Below, piece after piece: positions 10,064-19,129 of a stretch of DNA of 64,000 nt. Position numbers and translations under genes: made by a program. A model generated the notes under the pieces. The model worked only from the letters and a program-made list of their open reading frames with translations, ran no database searches and was not told the DNA's origin. The DNA comes from Schlesneria paludicola DSM 18645 (GTDB lineage: Bacteria; Planctomycetota; Planctomycetia; Planctomycetales; Planctomycetaceae): the NCBI GenBank assembly GCA_945876035.1, contig CAMCMU010000005.1, positions 1 to 64,000 on the forward strand. The letters run 5' to 3'. Each line of letters opens with the position of its first letter. Position 1 is the stretch's first letter.

Positions 10064-11518
10064 ATGAGCGTCTCCAACTTCTGTGGCCGCACGCGACGTG
10101 AGTTTCTGTGGCAGATGGGAGGGGGATTCGCAGGAACCGCCCTCGCCGGACTGTTGGAAACCGACGGGTTCTTTTCCTCATCCCTACCAGCAACCGCGGG
10201 GGAAGGATACCAGAACCCCTTGTCACCCAAGCCGCCACACTTTGCTCCGCAGGCAAAGAGCGTCATCTTTTTGTTTATGTATGGAGGCCCGAGCCATATC
10301 GACACGTTTGATTACAAGCCGGCAATGAAGGGGCGGGATAATCAGACAATCACCGTCAAAACGTTTGGTCGTGGTGGACACAAGAGCGACGGACGGATCG
10401 TTGAGCCGCGTTGGAATTTCAAACCGTACGGCGAATGTGGTCACTGGGTCAGCGACCTTTTTCCGAATGTCGCCACGTGCGTTGATGACATCGCGTTTCT
10501 GCATTCGATGACCGCAGATTCACCGATCCATGGATCGGCCATGCTCATGATGAACAGCGGCAAGGTTCAATCCGGCAGCCCATGCCTTGGCTCATGGGTC
10601 AACTACGGATTGGGCAGCGTCAACGAAAATCTCCCGGGTTTCGTCGTCATGCTCGATCCAACCGGTGGCCCCATCAGCGGTGCCAAAAACTGGTCGAACG
10701 GCTACATGCCAGCAACCTACCAGGGGACGCCCTTCCGTTCGAAGGGAGCTCCGATCATCGATCTGGCCAATCGTGAAGGGGTTTCCCGCGAGATGCAACG
10801 CGAGTTGTTGGATGCACTTCATGATGTCAATGACGTCCACGCGCAGACCCATGCGGACAACACCGACATCGCCGCTCGAATCAACAGCTATGAGCTCGCG
10901 TTTAAAATGCAGCAGCATGCTCCCGAAGCTGTCGATCTTTCTCAAGAGACGGAAGAGACTCAAAAATTGTACGGCATCAATCAGCCGCAAACCAACGATT
11001 TTGGACGGCGATGCCTTCTTGCCCGCAGACTGGTCGAACGCGGTGTCCGGTTCATCCAGCTCTATTCCGGTGGCAACCACTCTGATAGCAATTGGGACGC
11101 ACACTCAGACCTTGAAAAAAATCATAACTTCCACGCGGGAAATACCGACCAACCTGTCGCAGCATTGCTGAAAGATCTGAAACAACGCAATCTCTTGGAC
11201 CAGACTCTCGTGGTTTGGGGAGGCGAGTTTGGTCGGCAGCCAGTTGCCGAATATGCCTCGGGAACCGGACGGGATCACAATGCCTACGGGTTTACGATGT
11301 GGATGGCCGGCGGGGGAATCAAAGGTGGGCGAAGTGTCGGTACCACCGACGAACTCGGTTCCGCTGCGGTCGATTCACCTTTACACGTCAAATCTCTGCA
11401 CGCCACGATTCTGCATCAGATGGGTCTAGACCCCAACAAACTCTCTTATTTTCATGGTGGTCTCGATCAGAAACTCGTCGGGGTCGAACACGTTGCCCCA
11501 ATCCGTCAGATTCTCTGA
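10064..11518 (+). CDS. DUF1501 family Tat-exported protein
   Basis: A 484-residue protein. The N-terminus carries a twin-arginine-type signal (TRREFLWQMGGGFAG) and the body has DUF1501 hallmarks: SVIFLFMYGGPSHIDTFD, a central region with RCLLARRLVERGVRFIQLY, and the near-C-terminal VVWGGEFGRQP and GRDHNAYGFTMWMAGG. These metal-site-like segments resemble the alkaline phosphatase/sulfatase fold. ATG 10064 is chosen because GAGGAG lies 5 bases upstream and the Tat motif falls at residue 8; the frame itself opens earlier. It follows the PSD1 gene and is probably co-transcribed with it. The enzymatic activity of DUF1501 proteins is not established. Confidence 0.93.
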   Translation: MSVSNFCGRTRREFLWQMGGGFAGTALAGLLETDGFFSSSLPATAGEGYQNPLSPKPPHFAPQAKSVIFLFMYGGPSHIDTFDYKPAMKGRDNQTITVKTFGRGGHKSDGRIVEPRWNFKPYGECGHWVSDLFPNVATCVDDIAFLHSMTADSPIHGSAMLMMNSGKVQSGSPCLGSWVNYGLGSVNENLPGFVVMLDPTGGPISGAKNWSNGYMPATYQGTPFRSKGAPIIDLANREGVSREMQRELLDALHDVNDVHAQTHADNTDIAARINSYELAFKMQQHAPEAVDLSQETEETQKLYGINQPQTNDFGRRCLLARRLVERGVRFIQLYSGGNHSDSNWDAHSDLEKNHNFHAGNTDQPVAALLKDLKQRNLLDQTLVVWGGEFGRQPVAEYASGTGRDHNAYGFTMWMAGGGIKGGRSVGTTDELGSAAVDSPLHVKSLHATILHQMGLDPNKLSYFHGGLDQKLVGVEHVAPIRQIL

Positions 11519-11712
11519 AACAAACGCGAGGGCATGGGGAATTTGCAAGCGGAATCGTGGTCTTCGTCTGGATCACGGAACCCAATGGTCCAAATGCAAC
11601 GTCCAAACGTCTTCCGTCAATGATGGCTGATCATGCGTGGTTTGCAGCGACCGAATCGAGACTCCGCGAACCGTCTCGCACAAAACCGTTGTTTGCTTGA
11701 GGCACAGGTCCT

Positions 11713-12288
11713 TCACAGGGGCTTGCGTGCGGAGAGTCTCGCGACGGATCGGTCGTGTCGCTCAACCTCTTCGTAAGCGAGAACCGTCAACTCGGGAAAA
11801 AGTTTGGGCAATTCACCGGATTCGAGCGTGAACGAGATGCTGTGTAACTGGTTTCCCTCGCGCGTCATCTGCGCACGCAGGAACGTTTCATAGACCAGAA
11901 TTCCTCCCGGAAGCAGCGTCTCGACAATCAGGCGAGGAACACGCTGGCGATCAAGAAAGCGAAAAACTGCGACAAGATCATAGGTTGCTGACGCCGGACT
12001 GAAGTCGTCGAGATCAGCGGCGATCCAACGTATTGCTCGGCAGCCAAGCGTTTCGGCCCGTTGGTCGGCAAGCGATAAGCCAACGGCAGACACGTCAACG
12101 GCATCGACGGTCCAGTTCTGTTGCGCCAACCAGATTGCATTGTGTCCCAGTCCACAGGCAAGATCCAACGCACGGCCAGATGCCATTCCCGCCACCTGCC
12201 GTGAAAGCCATTCGTCCGGTAAGGCGTCGTCTGATACCGATGAGTTGGCATATTTTTCGTTCCATCGAGACTGGTCAGACAGTGACAT
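11713..12288 (-). CDS. Class I SAM-dependent methyltransferase (TehB-like)
   Basis: A 191-residue methyltransferase. Motif I ALDLACGLGHNAIWLA binds S-adenosylmethionine. Motif II ends in VDAVDVS, and an acidic IAADLDDF follows. The post-motif segment LLPGGILVYETFL is typical of the Methyltransf_25/TehB-like group. ATG 12288 (MSLSDQSRWNEKYA) matches the usual start of this family, in which the W-xx-KY motif is near the N-terminus; the frame opens 58 codons earlier without similarity. The substrate is unknown. Tellurite methylation should not be assumed. It is convergent with the DUF1501 gene. Confidence 0.88.
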   Translation of the reverse strand: MSLSDQSRWNEKYANSSVSDDALPDEWLSRQVAGMASGRALDLACGLGHNAIWLAQQNWTVDAVDVSAVGLSLADQRAETLGCRAIRWIAADLDDFSPASATYDLVAVFRFLDRQRVPRLIVETLLPGGILVYETFLRAQMTREGNQLHSISFTLESGELPKLFPELTVLAYEEVERHDRSVARLSARKPL

Positions 12289-12853
12289 GACGTGGATTTC
12301 TGGTGCTGATGAAGGAATCGCTGACCTGTTGATGTTCCCAACCATTCCAACGACAGATCTGGTGAGAATCTTCTTTTCCGGGGAGTGTGTCCAAGAAGAT
12401 ATTAGCGGCCAATGCTCAGATACCGGAAGTGGCTTGATGGGATGTCGGCGTGTCACTGTCACGCCGACATCCCATCAAGCCGAGCCATGACTCCGGACAA
12501 GGATCCTCGGCTGACGCGACCGGTGCATCGCCAATTCGGTCTCGAATGATCCGCACGACCGCGTCAGCATGGGCACGACGAGCCGTCAATCTTGTCAACA
12601 ACGCACGGCTGCCAGCACTGTCTTCTGCCAGCACGTTGCCTGCGATCCCGTTGGGAGGCGATGGCGGCTTTATCCAGCCGTTCACCAATCAACGATGTGA
12701 AGGCCAATTCTGTACAAAAGGTCTCACAAAGATCAGAGATCACTCCATACAGCCCGTGAGCGTGTTACGCACCCAACAAGCGGCAGGGATCACGGCGTTA
12801 GAGGTTGTGATACCGAAGTCGACGCCAAGGAGTGTTGCCATAAGGTGTCAACG
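12289..12853. other. 565-bp gene-free stretch containing a large inverted repeat
   Basis: I see no credible gene here. Open frames on both strands are short, lack recognisable motifs and are interrupted. The stretch lies downstream of the permease gene and upstream of the methyltransferase. Its only clear structure is the inverted repeat at 12431-12481. Confidence 0.6.
12431..12481. repeat. 22-bp perfect inverted repeat with a 7-base loop
   Basis: The left arm 12431-12452 (starting GGCTTGATGG, ending CGGCGTG) is exactly complementary to the right arm 12460-12481, with loop TCACTGT at 12453-12459. Outside the arms both flanks carry CCGGA-containing sequence (CCGGAAGT on the left, TCCGGAGT in complement on the right), so the symmetry continues imperfectly. 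No T-run follows on either strand, so a classical intrinsic terminator is less likely than a REP/BIME-like or small mobile palindrome. Confidence 0.8.
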
Positions 12854-14482
12854 TTATGAGTCCGCGTTTCTCGACGCGTATGCTTCATCCAAAGCGCGTT
12901 CTGTGGCCAGAATCTCGGCATGTCGCTCTTGACTGACCGTGCCACTCGGTGGGCCCTCAAAATCACGGCATTTGAAGGCGTACCAGTACACGATCAAGAG
13001 TACGGCGAAACCCGGGACAATCCAAATCGCAATATGGTTGGGGGGTTGGACTCCGATAATGACCAAGCCAGCACCACTCAAAACACAAATTGCGGCGAGC
13101 GGCTTGTACCATCGTCCCACATTCCATGGTCCCATGTTCGTCCATGTGCGACCATGAGCCAACAGACTGGCGATAGTGGGCATCACGTAGGAGAGATAAA
13201 GGAAAATGACGCCGACAGCCGTGATGGTAATGTAGGGCACGAGTAACGTGAAACTGACAGCCAAAGCGGCAGACAACCAGATCGCCGCGCGCGGAGTTCG
13301 ATAGGTCGGACTCACGCTACGCAGAACCTCAGAAAACGGCATTCCACCATCTCTCGAAAACGCGTAGATCACGCGTGAAGCACTGGTGACCATTGCCAAG
13401 CCGCAGCAATACTGCGTTATGGTAATTCCCACCAACAACACGACATTCAACCAGTTCGGAAGAACCTGATCGATAATCCAGAAAAACGCGTTTGCACCTT
13501 GAGCGGCGGCGGCATCCATGTCCGGAATGGCGATCACTAAAGCGATCAACAGCAACCAACCAAAGACGGCCGAGACTGCCACGGCCCGGATGATGGCACG
13601 AGGAACGGCAAGTGAAGCACCTTTTGTTTCTTCGGAGGTGTGCGCTGAACCATCAAATCCGATGATCGTATACGCGGGTAGCAGTATGCCCAAGGCGAAT
13701 AGCCATGCCATGCTCTCCGTTTTCGGCCACACCGCAGCGTCTTCCGGCAAACCGCTATAGTTGGTGAATGTGACCAGTCGTGAAAAGTCGTAGTCCTTGG
13801 CAAACAAGAACAGCGCAAGGGTCAAGGCGATTGACACCACCAAAATGACATAGCCGGAAAAGTCAGTTAGACGCGTGGTTAAACGGATACCCCGATCATT
13901 GAACAACGCCTGTGAAAAAGTAATGATCGAGACAACGACCATCTGAAAGATTAAAATCGGCCACACAGCAGGGTCACCGGAACCGGTCAATTCATTCGCC
14001 ACAGAAGCATTGCTCAGACATCCCAGCCAGTGAGAGACGGTCTCTGGGGAGTATCCCAATCGCGGCGCGAAGGCGCCGAGCATAAACTGGAACGTCGCCT
14101 GATTCACCGCCGCCATCACCGTGATCAGGCCCGCCAGATTGAACCATGCCGTGCCCCAACCCCAGCCTCGACCACCCAGAATCGATGACCAATGATAGAG
14201 TCCCCCCGCTGTGGGAAAGGCCGATGCGACTTGGGCCATCGTCGCAGCAAAAGCCAAAGCCACAAAACTCATGAGCGGCCAGCAAAGCCCGATACTCGCG
14301 CCACCGACACTGCACAGTCCGACATGAAATGACGTGATACCACCCGCAAGAATACAGATGATCGAAAGCGAGATCGCATAATTCGAAAATCCACTCATCC
14401 GCCGCTGCATTTCCTGCGCATATCCCATGGCGTGCAGAGTTTGTACGTCCCTATCAATTTCCGGTGGTCGCCCCTGTGACAT
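12854..14482 (-). CDS. Amino acid permease (APC superfamily, ACT/GABA-permease-like)
   Basis: A 542-residue inner-membrane transporter with roughly 12 hydrophobic segments. The N-terminal signature MSGFSNYAISLSIICILAG followed by the FPTAGGLYHWSSILGG helix is characteristic of the amino acid/choline transporter (ACT) branch, which includes yeast GABA permease relatives. Internal APC landmarks include GFDGSAHTSEETKGAS and VIYAFSRDGGMPFS. Length matches the family. The ATG at 14482 is chosen because residues 1-30 (MSQGRPPEIDRDVQTLHAMG) look like the usual hydrophilic cytoplasmic head. No metabolic neighbours indicate the substrate, so specificity (GABA, other amino acids, amines) is open. Confidence 0.92.
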   Translation of the reverse strand: MSQGRPPEIDRDVQTLHAMGYAQEMQRRMSGFSNYAISLSIICILAGGITSFHVGLCSVGGASIGLCWPLMSFVALAFAATMAQVASAFPTAGGLYHWSSILGGRGWGWGTAWFNLAGLITVMAAVNQATFQFMLGAFAPRLGYSPETVSHWLGCLSNASVANELTGSGDPAVWPILIFQMVVVSIITFSQALFNDRGIRLTTRLTDFSGYVILVVSIALTLALFLFAKDYDFSRLVTFTNYSGLPEDAAVWPKTESMAWLFALGILLPAYTIIGFDGSAHTSEETKGASLAVPRAIIRAVAVSAVFGWLLLIALVIAIPDMDAAAAQGANAFFWIIDQVLPNWLNVVLLVGITITQYCCGLAMVTSASRVIYAFSRDGGMPFSEVLRSVSPTYRTPRAAIWLSAALAVSFTLLVPYITITAVGVIFLYLSYVMPTIASLLAHGRTWTNMGPWNVGRWYKPLAAICVLSGAGLVIIGVQPPNHIAIWIVPGFAVLLIVYWYAFKCRDFEGPPSGTVSQERHAEILATERALDEAYASRNADS

Positions 14483-14599
14483 GATTTTTCCAGACTGCTC
14501 ATAAACGAGACATTTTCCGTATCGTCTGAGCCTGTGACCGCTTCACGCTCGGGTAATTTTCGCTTGCAACAACATCGCTACCCTTGTGTCTCACACCGA

Positions 14600-15115
14600 G
14601 TGGATGCTCACAATTTTCGCTACAACGATTCCCGTTCATTGGTCTCTGGGACAGGATTGAGGCTTGGAGCCGACGCGAAAAGTTCCTTTTCTTAACGCCC
14701 AACGTCAAAAGATGCAACGGAGTCTGGTGGTCCCAGAATGTGCGACAGGAAAACTTCACCGCATTCTCGCCCTCCTTAAATCCACTACTCGACCGTGCCG
14801 CGACCGTTGTAGGATGTGACCACATTCTTTGATCGCTGGTTCAAGTTCGTCACGATGAACCCCACACGTGAGAACATCGCACCCACGTGCCACTCGATCT
14901 TGGCCACCACGCGGCGCGGTTGATCCCAAGAACCGAGCGGGTCATGGAAGCCGTGAATAAACCCCCTTGAATTGGTGAGAAGATCGTCCAACCGGACGCT
15001 TGAGCGAATGCTCGATGTTCCGCTCCAGAACGGCGTTGGACTTCAGCGAGATCGCCTACGAATCGTTCTCGGCTTCCCGCGCCGCACCAGGTTCGCCTGA
15101 ATGTCTAGACGGTCA
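14600..15115 (-). pseudogene. IS1380-family transposase relic, multiply frameshifted
   Basis: Minus-strand translation in several frames gives the central and C-terminal DDE transposase segments of IS1380 elements in order: LKSNAVLERNIEHSLKRPVG (about 15040), then SWDQPRRVVAKIEWHVG, then FSRVGFIVTNLNQ, then YNGRGTVE with a stop near 14785. The next frame has EGENAVKFSCRTFWD. At least three frame changes and in-frame stops separate the pieces, and the N-terminal third is not recognisable. No terminal inverted repeats were found. This is a dead insertion-sequence remnant; the boundaries are approximate. Confidence 0.8.
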
Positions 15116-15925
15116 GATACTTTCGACGCAATCAATCCCTGCTGAGTCACCATCCGTACCTCTTCCTGCTTATATTCATCCGTAAATGTTCGTCGTCAAA
15201 CGCTCATCAATCTCGCTCCTGGTCAGAGGGCCTAAGCCCTCCGCTGAACGCCCACTGTTCGTGGGCAAGTCCAAGACCAGAGACACTGCCCACAGGGGCA
15301 AAACGCGACAGATTCCTCGGCAGTACTCCGGAAAACCGGGTCGAGCGGCCCAACATGGCCAGCCCGTCGTCATGAAAGCAGATCGACGCCGAGCAGATCT
15401 GTCAGTGGCGCCGTAAGTTTTCCGTCCTCAGCCACAGGAACTGACCGCGAGCGCGGCCGGGCCTCTCCCGTCGTCTGCCGCCTCAGCGGCGACCCTTCCG
15501 GCAGGCATCGGCCCGTTGCAAAAGTACCGTTGGCCGTCCTCATAAGGAAGAATTGATCTCGGGCAGATCGTGTTTGGCGACCCATACCGGATGTGGCGAG
15601 ACCTATTCGGAGATGTCGCAGCACGCCACGCCAGCGGTGGATTCTTCCCAGAGACAGGCCGCTCAGAAGACATCGGGGGAACAAGGCACAAATGACCGAC
15701 CGCAACGATCGTTCACCCCGCTGAGGTTCAGCCTTATTCCGGATTCCATTTTGCCGGCAGTGGGTCTCGGATCGCGCAGCTGAGGCGTCTCGCGGACGCG
15801 TGTTGCGGCCCTGACGCGAATCCGCTCGCACCTCAAAAGCCATCCCGTTGCCTCCTGCCTGTCTCGCCACGGAAAGAGCGGGAAACTATGCTTCTCTCCG
15901 ACTCAACATCTTATGAGAGGTCTCC
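15116..15925. other. 810-bp degenerate stretch without a credible gene
   Basis: Between the transposase relic and the DUF1080 gene there is no convincing gene. One minus-strand frame (15370-15870) is open for 166 codons but is Arg/Ser/Gly-rich with no motif. Short phrases in other frames do not join into a family I can name. A small GC stem (GAGGGC/GCCCTC) lies at 15226-15241. It may be the rest of the IS or another decayed gene. Confidence 0.5.
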
Positions 15926-16666
15926 ATGATTCAAATCGTGACACCGGCTGTCGTTATCCTGGTCTTCTGCTCTTGGAATGCCATGGCTGCGGAGGAGTTG
16001 CAGATGGCTCCTCAGGAGTGCCTGTCGATGCAGAGGCTGTTCAACGGCCATGATTTGACGGATTGGGACGGCGATCCTCGATTGTGGTCTGTCAAAAACG
16101 GTGCCCTTCGTGGCGAAACCTCCGACGAACACAGGGCCAACGGCAATACATTCATCATCTGGAAAGGCGGTTTCGTCGGGGATTTCGAACTGCGGTTGTC
16201 ATTTCGTTGCAATGCGACGAACAACTCGGGCATTCAATACCGCTCCAAGCAGATCCTTCATGACGCTCCCAACAATTGGGTGGTTCGAGGTTATCAACAC
16301 GAGCTGCGCAATGAAAATGTGTTTCCGAATGTGTCCGGTTTTATTTATGACGAAGGGGGCACGCGAAATCGCATCTGCTTGGTTGGTGAGAGAGCCCATT
16401 GGACTGGCGGACGAAACGTTGTCGAGGCAAATCTTCTCGGGCAGGAAGCTTTTCAACGGCTGTTCAAATTGGACGATTGGAATGACGTGGTGATCCTAGC
16501 CGAAGGACATCACATTCAGCACTTCTTGAACGATGCATTGATTCTGGACTTCACGGATCAGGACCCGGAACTGGCCTTGAAGAACGGGGTCTTAGCACTT
16601 CAGCTCCATGCGGGCAAACCGATGTGGGTCGAATTCAAGCACATTCGAATGAGAGAAATTCCATGA
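15926..16666 (+). CDS. DUF1080 (3-keto-disaccharide hydrolase domain) secreted protein
   Basis: A 246-residue protein with an N-terminal signal peptide (VVILVFCSWNAMA, cut near AEE) and one concanavalin-like DUF1080 domain: LFNGHDLTDWDGDPRLWSV, then GDFELRLSFRC, NSGIQYRS, and LQLHAGKPMWVEFKHIRMRE at the end. The fold is related to glycoside hydrolase beta-sandwiches, and 3-keto-glycoside cleavage has been shown for some members. The final codons overlap the next gene's start (ATGA at 16663-16666), so it is translationally coupled to the beta-propeller gene. The substrate is unknown. Confidence 0.92.
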   Translation: MIQIVTPAVVILVFCSWNAMAAEELQMAPQECLSMQRLFNGHDLTDWDGDPRLWSVKNGALRGETSDEHRANGNTFIIWKGGFVGDFELRLSFRCNATNNSGIQYRSKQILHDAPNNWVVRGYQHELRNENVFPNVSGFIYDEGGTRNRICLVGERAHWTGGRNVVEANLLGQEAFQRLFKLDDWNDVVILAEGHHIQHFLNDALILDFTDQDPELALKNGVLALQLHAGKPMWVEFKHIRMREIP

Positions 16667-17925
16667 AAGACAACGCGTTGCGATGTTCGATGACTCTTGC
16701 TCCCGCATGCGTTGTCATGATGGCACTCGGGAGTATACTCCCGCTTCCATTGCAAGGAGCCGACCTCCCGCATATCGACTCGTGGCCCAACTGGATGGGG
16801 CCGAATCGTGATGGCATCTCTCGTGAGTCTGGTTGGAAGACGGCGTGGCCGCAGAGCGGGTTGCCGATTGTCTGGACGCGCGATGCGGGCCGTGGGTTCA
16901 GCTCAATTTCGATTGCTGAGGGACGATTATTCACAATGGGGCACGTCGATGGCCAAGAAATTGTCTGGTGTCTCGACGCACAGACGGGCAATGTGATTTG
17001 GACCCACCGATACCCCTGTGAGTTGAACGACAATCTGCATGAGGGGGGGCCGGCGGCGACACCGACGGTGGATGCGGATCGAGTCTATACCCTCGGCAAA
17101 GAAGGACAGCTTTATTGTTTCGATGCCAAGAGCGGGAACGTGCGTTGGCAATCGATGCTCCAGAAGGAGCTTGACGTTCCCTTGCCGGAATGGGGGTTTT
17201 CGAGTTCTCCCGTGATCATCGGGGAGCAGCTGATTCTTCAAGGAGGTCGAGTGGTTTCTTACGATAAACAAACGGGAACGAAAATCTGGCAGACGTCAAT
17301 TCAGCAGACAGGATATGGCTCCGCGGCAGTGCTTCAAAATGAACAAGGGTTGTTCCTTGTGACCTTAGATTGTGACGGACTGCGATTGCTCGCGATGGAA
17401 AATGGTGAGGAAGTCGCTTTTCATGCCTGGCCGTCCCCGTTTCGCACCAATTCAACAACTCCGATCATCCGGGGAAACCGGATCTTCATTTCGACGGCCT
17501 ATAACGTCGGCTGTGCGTTGTTTGAGTTTGATGGGCGGCAACTCAAGGAGATTTATTCGAATCGCGAAATGCGGAATCATTTCAACAACAGCATCCTCTC
17601 CAAGGGTTACCTTTTTGGATTCGATGGTAATTCGAATCTCGGTCGCGTTGTTCAATTGACCTGCATGAACTTTGAAACAGGGGAGGTCGCTTGGAAACAG
17701 AAGGGGTTAGGATGTGGGTCGCTGATGATCGCCGACGGCAAGCTCTTAATCCTTGCTGAAAACGGCACTCTTGTGTTGGCCAAGGAGACCTCAGAAAGTT
17801 ATCAAGAATTGAGCCGATCTGCGTTTCTGGAGGGTCGCTGCTGGACGGTGCCGATTCTTTTGGACAAACGGATTTACGGTCGAAATGCCGCTGGAACACT
17901 CGTTTCTCTGGATCTCTCGCCTTAG
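16663..17925 (+). CDS. Secreted PQQ-like beta-propeller (BamB-like) protein
   Basis: A 420-residue protein with a signal peptide (about residues 8-33, LAPACVVMMALGSILPLPL) and the planctomycete start phrase WPNWMGPNRDGIS. Repeated blades follow (VWCLDAQTGNVIWTHRYP, LYCFDAKSGNVRWQSML, GEVAWKQKGLG), as in PQQ-dependent dehydrogenase and BamB propellers. No dehydrogenase calcium/PQQ-site residues are evident, so it is more likely a scaffold or accessory protein. ATG 16663 overlaps the TGA of the DUF1080 gene, which fixes the start although the frame is open upstream. The pair is one operon. BamB function is not implied. Confidence 0.9.
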   Translation: MKDNALRCSMTLAPACVVMMALGSILPLPLQGADLPHIDSWPNWMGPNRDGISRESGWKTAWPQSGLPIVWTRDAGRGFSSISIAEGRLFTMGHVDGQEIVWCLDAQTGNVIWTHRYPCELNDNLHEGGPAATPTVDADRVYTLGKEGQLYCFDAKSGNVRWQSMLQKELDVPLPEWGFSSSPVIIGEQLILQGGRVVSYDKQTGTKIWQTSIQQTGYGSAAVLQNEQGLFLVTLDCDGLRLLAMENGEEVAFHAWPSPFRTNSTTPIIRGNRIFISTAYNVGCALFEFDGRQLKEIYSNREMRNHFNNSILSKGYLFGFDGNSNLGRVVQLTCMNFETGEVAWKQKGLGCGSLMIADGKLLILAENGTLVLAKETSESYQELSRSAFLEGRCWTVPILLDKRIYGRNAAGTLVSLDLSP

Positions 17926-18089
17926 GGTGTTGGGGCCTAAAAGCGATGAATTCCAGCGATAATCAAACGCCCAATCGGGTGCGGACTTCAACTCCTAAAC
18001 ATCGCACGGACCAGACTTCCCTGGTTCCCACTCCTGATTCCCCGCACCGTCGGTTCCGCGGCATTCTGTTCAACAGCATCCGCATTCTT

Positions 18090-19100
18090 GACCGAGGGAA
18101 CGATTCGGCAAAAATGAGCGTCCGTCCTCAGCAGGAATGAGTCGTCAAACACGGTGGGACAGGCCCTGTGTTTCCCGTCGCGTGAGTGGATGGCGACTGG
18201 ATCATCAATCCGGCCGAGATGGATCACCGTCGTCTTTCCTGATTGATTACTGAAATAAATCTTCTCGTTGGCGAATAGCAGTGAGGCCGATTAGTGGCCG
18301 GGAATTCGTTGTGTCCAGATGACGTCACTCGTTTTGCGATCAATGCTCGAGGCAACTCCTTGGTCAGTGACGCAATCGCTCTGGTCTCCCACGACAACAA
18401 GAGACGGCATTGTGGAAACCTGCTTCAACACCCGCGCAGTCGATGTGATGACGTTCCGATTCAGGGAGGCGGAGTCTGGCTGATCGACGCCATCACAGGG
18501 GATAACGAGAAACTTGCTGGCGACGATCGGTGAGCGGCCCGCTCCCTCCACAGGTGAAGCCGGCAGCACCGTGCTCGCCGAAGTGACATAGCAGAAGACT
18601 TCCGTCGACGATCGATGTCGGCAAAGTATGACTATTCCGCGAATGAATTGGTGGTGGGTTCTTCTCGCGGAAAAGCTCCACATCACTTAATCCGTGACTG
18701 ATCTCGAAGTCGATTGCGATGGCTCGAAATGTCACCAAACCGAAGCGGCTCTTGTCACTCGTGGCGATTCCGTTTGTCGGCGCGGCCCCGCGATCAACCA
18801 ACTCCTGCTCGGGTAGCGGTTGTTCGATTGCCGTCCTGAGCCAGATTGTCGTGTTGGCAAGCACCGGAGATGACGAACTCCGACCGACTGCTGGAGTCTT
18901 TCACAAGTTTTTTCTGTCTCAATTGAGATTGTCGGCAGTCGCCTTGCATCGGCGTGCCATGGGCCATCGGGACGTCGACATTGACGCCATTCGGCTGCTG
19001 CCGCATTTTGGGCGACAAGCAAAACACCAGAATCAGACACTCGCTGGCGATTGGCCTACGGAATCTCTCGGGGCAAAGGACTGCAGGTGTGTTGGACAAC
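18090..19100 (-). pseudogene. Decayed PQQ-like beta-propeller gene
   Basis: Minus-strand frames between about 19100 and 18090 contain ordered pieces of a second, different beta-propeller protein. An N-terminal EWRQCRRPDG (the usual W-R-GP-G phrase) lies near 18995, then IWLRTAIEQPLPEQELVDRG near 18850, then ELFREKNPPPIHSRNSH and GSLLLCHFGEHGAAGFTCGG. The pieces GVASSIDRKTSDVIWTQRIP (near 18310) and FDDSFLLRTDAHFCRI (near 18100) end the protein. The pieces are in different frames, and a large middle part is missing between the mid-protein phrases. No intact reading frame spans it. The intact propeller gene at 16663 is on the opposite strand and is not a close copy. Confidence 0.85.
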
Positions 19101-19129
19101 GGAACTGCGACAGTCCGCAAAAGATCTTT

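Noticed and set aside
12416-12688. 90-codon minus-strand frame crossing the inverted repeat
   Set aside because: It gives no domain, and the repeat alone explains the repeated peptide phrases on each strand.
16663-17925. Calling the propeller gene bamB
   Set aside because: Planctomycete PQQ-like propellers of this kind are many and have no shown role in outer-membrane assembly.
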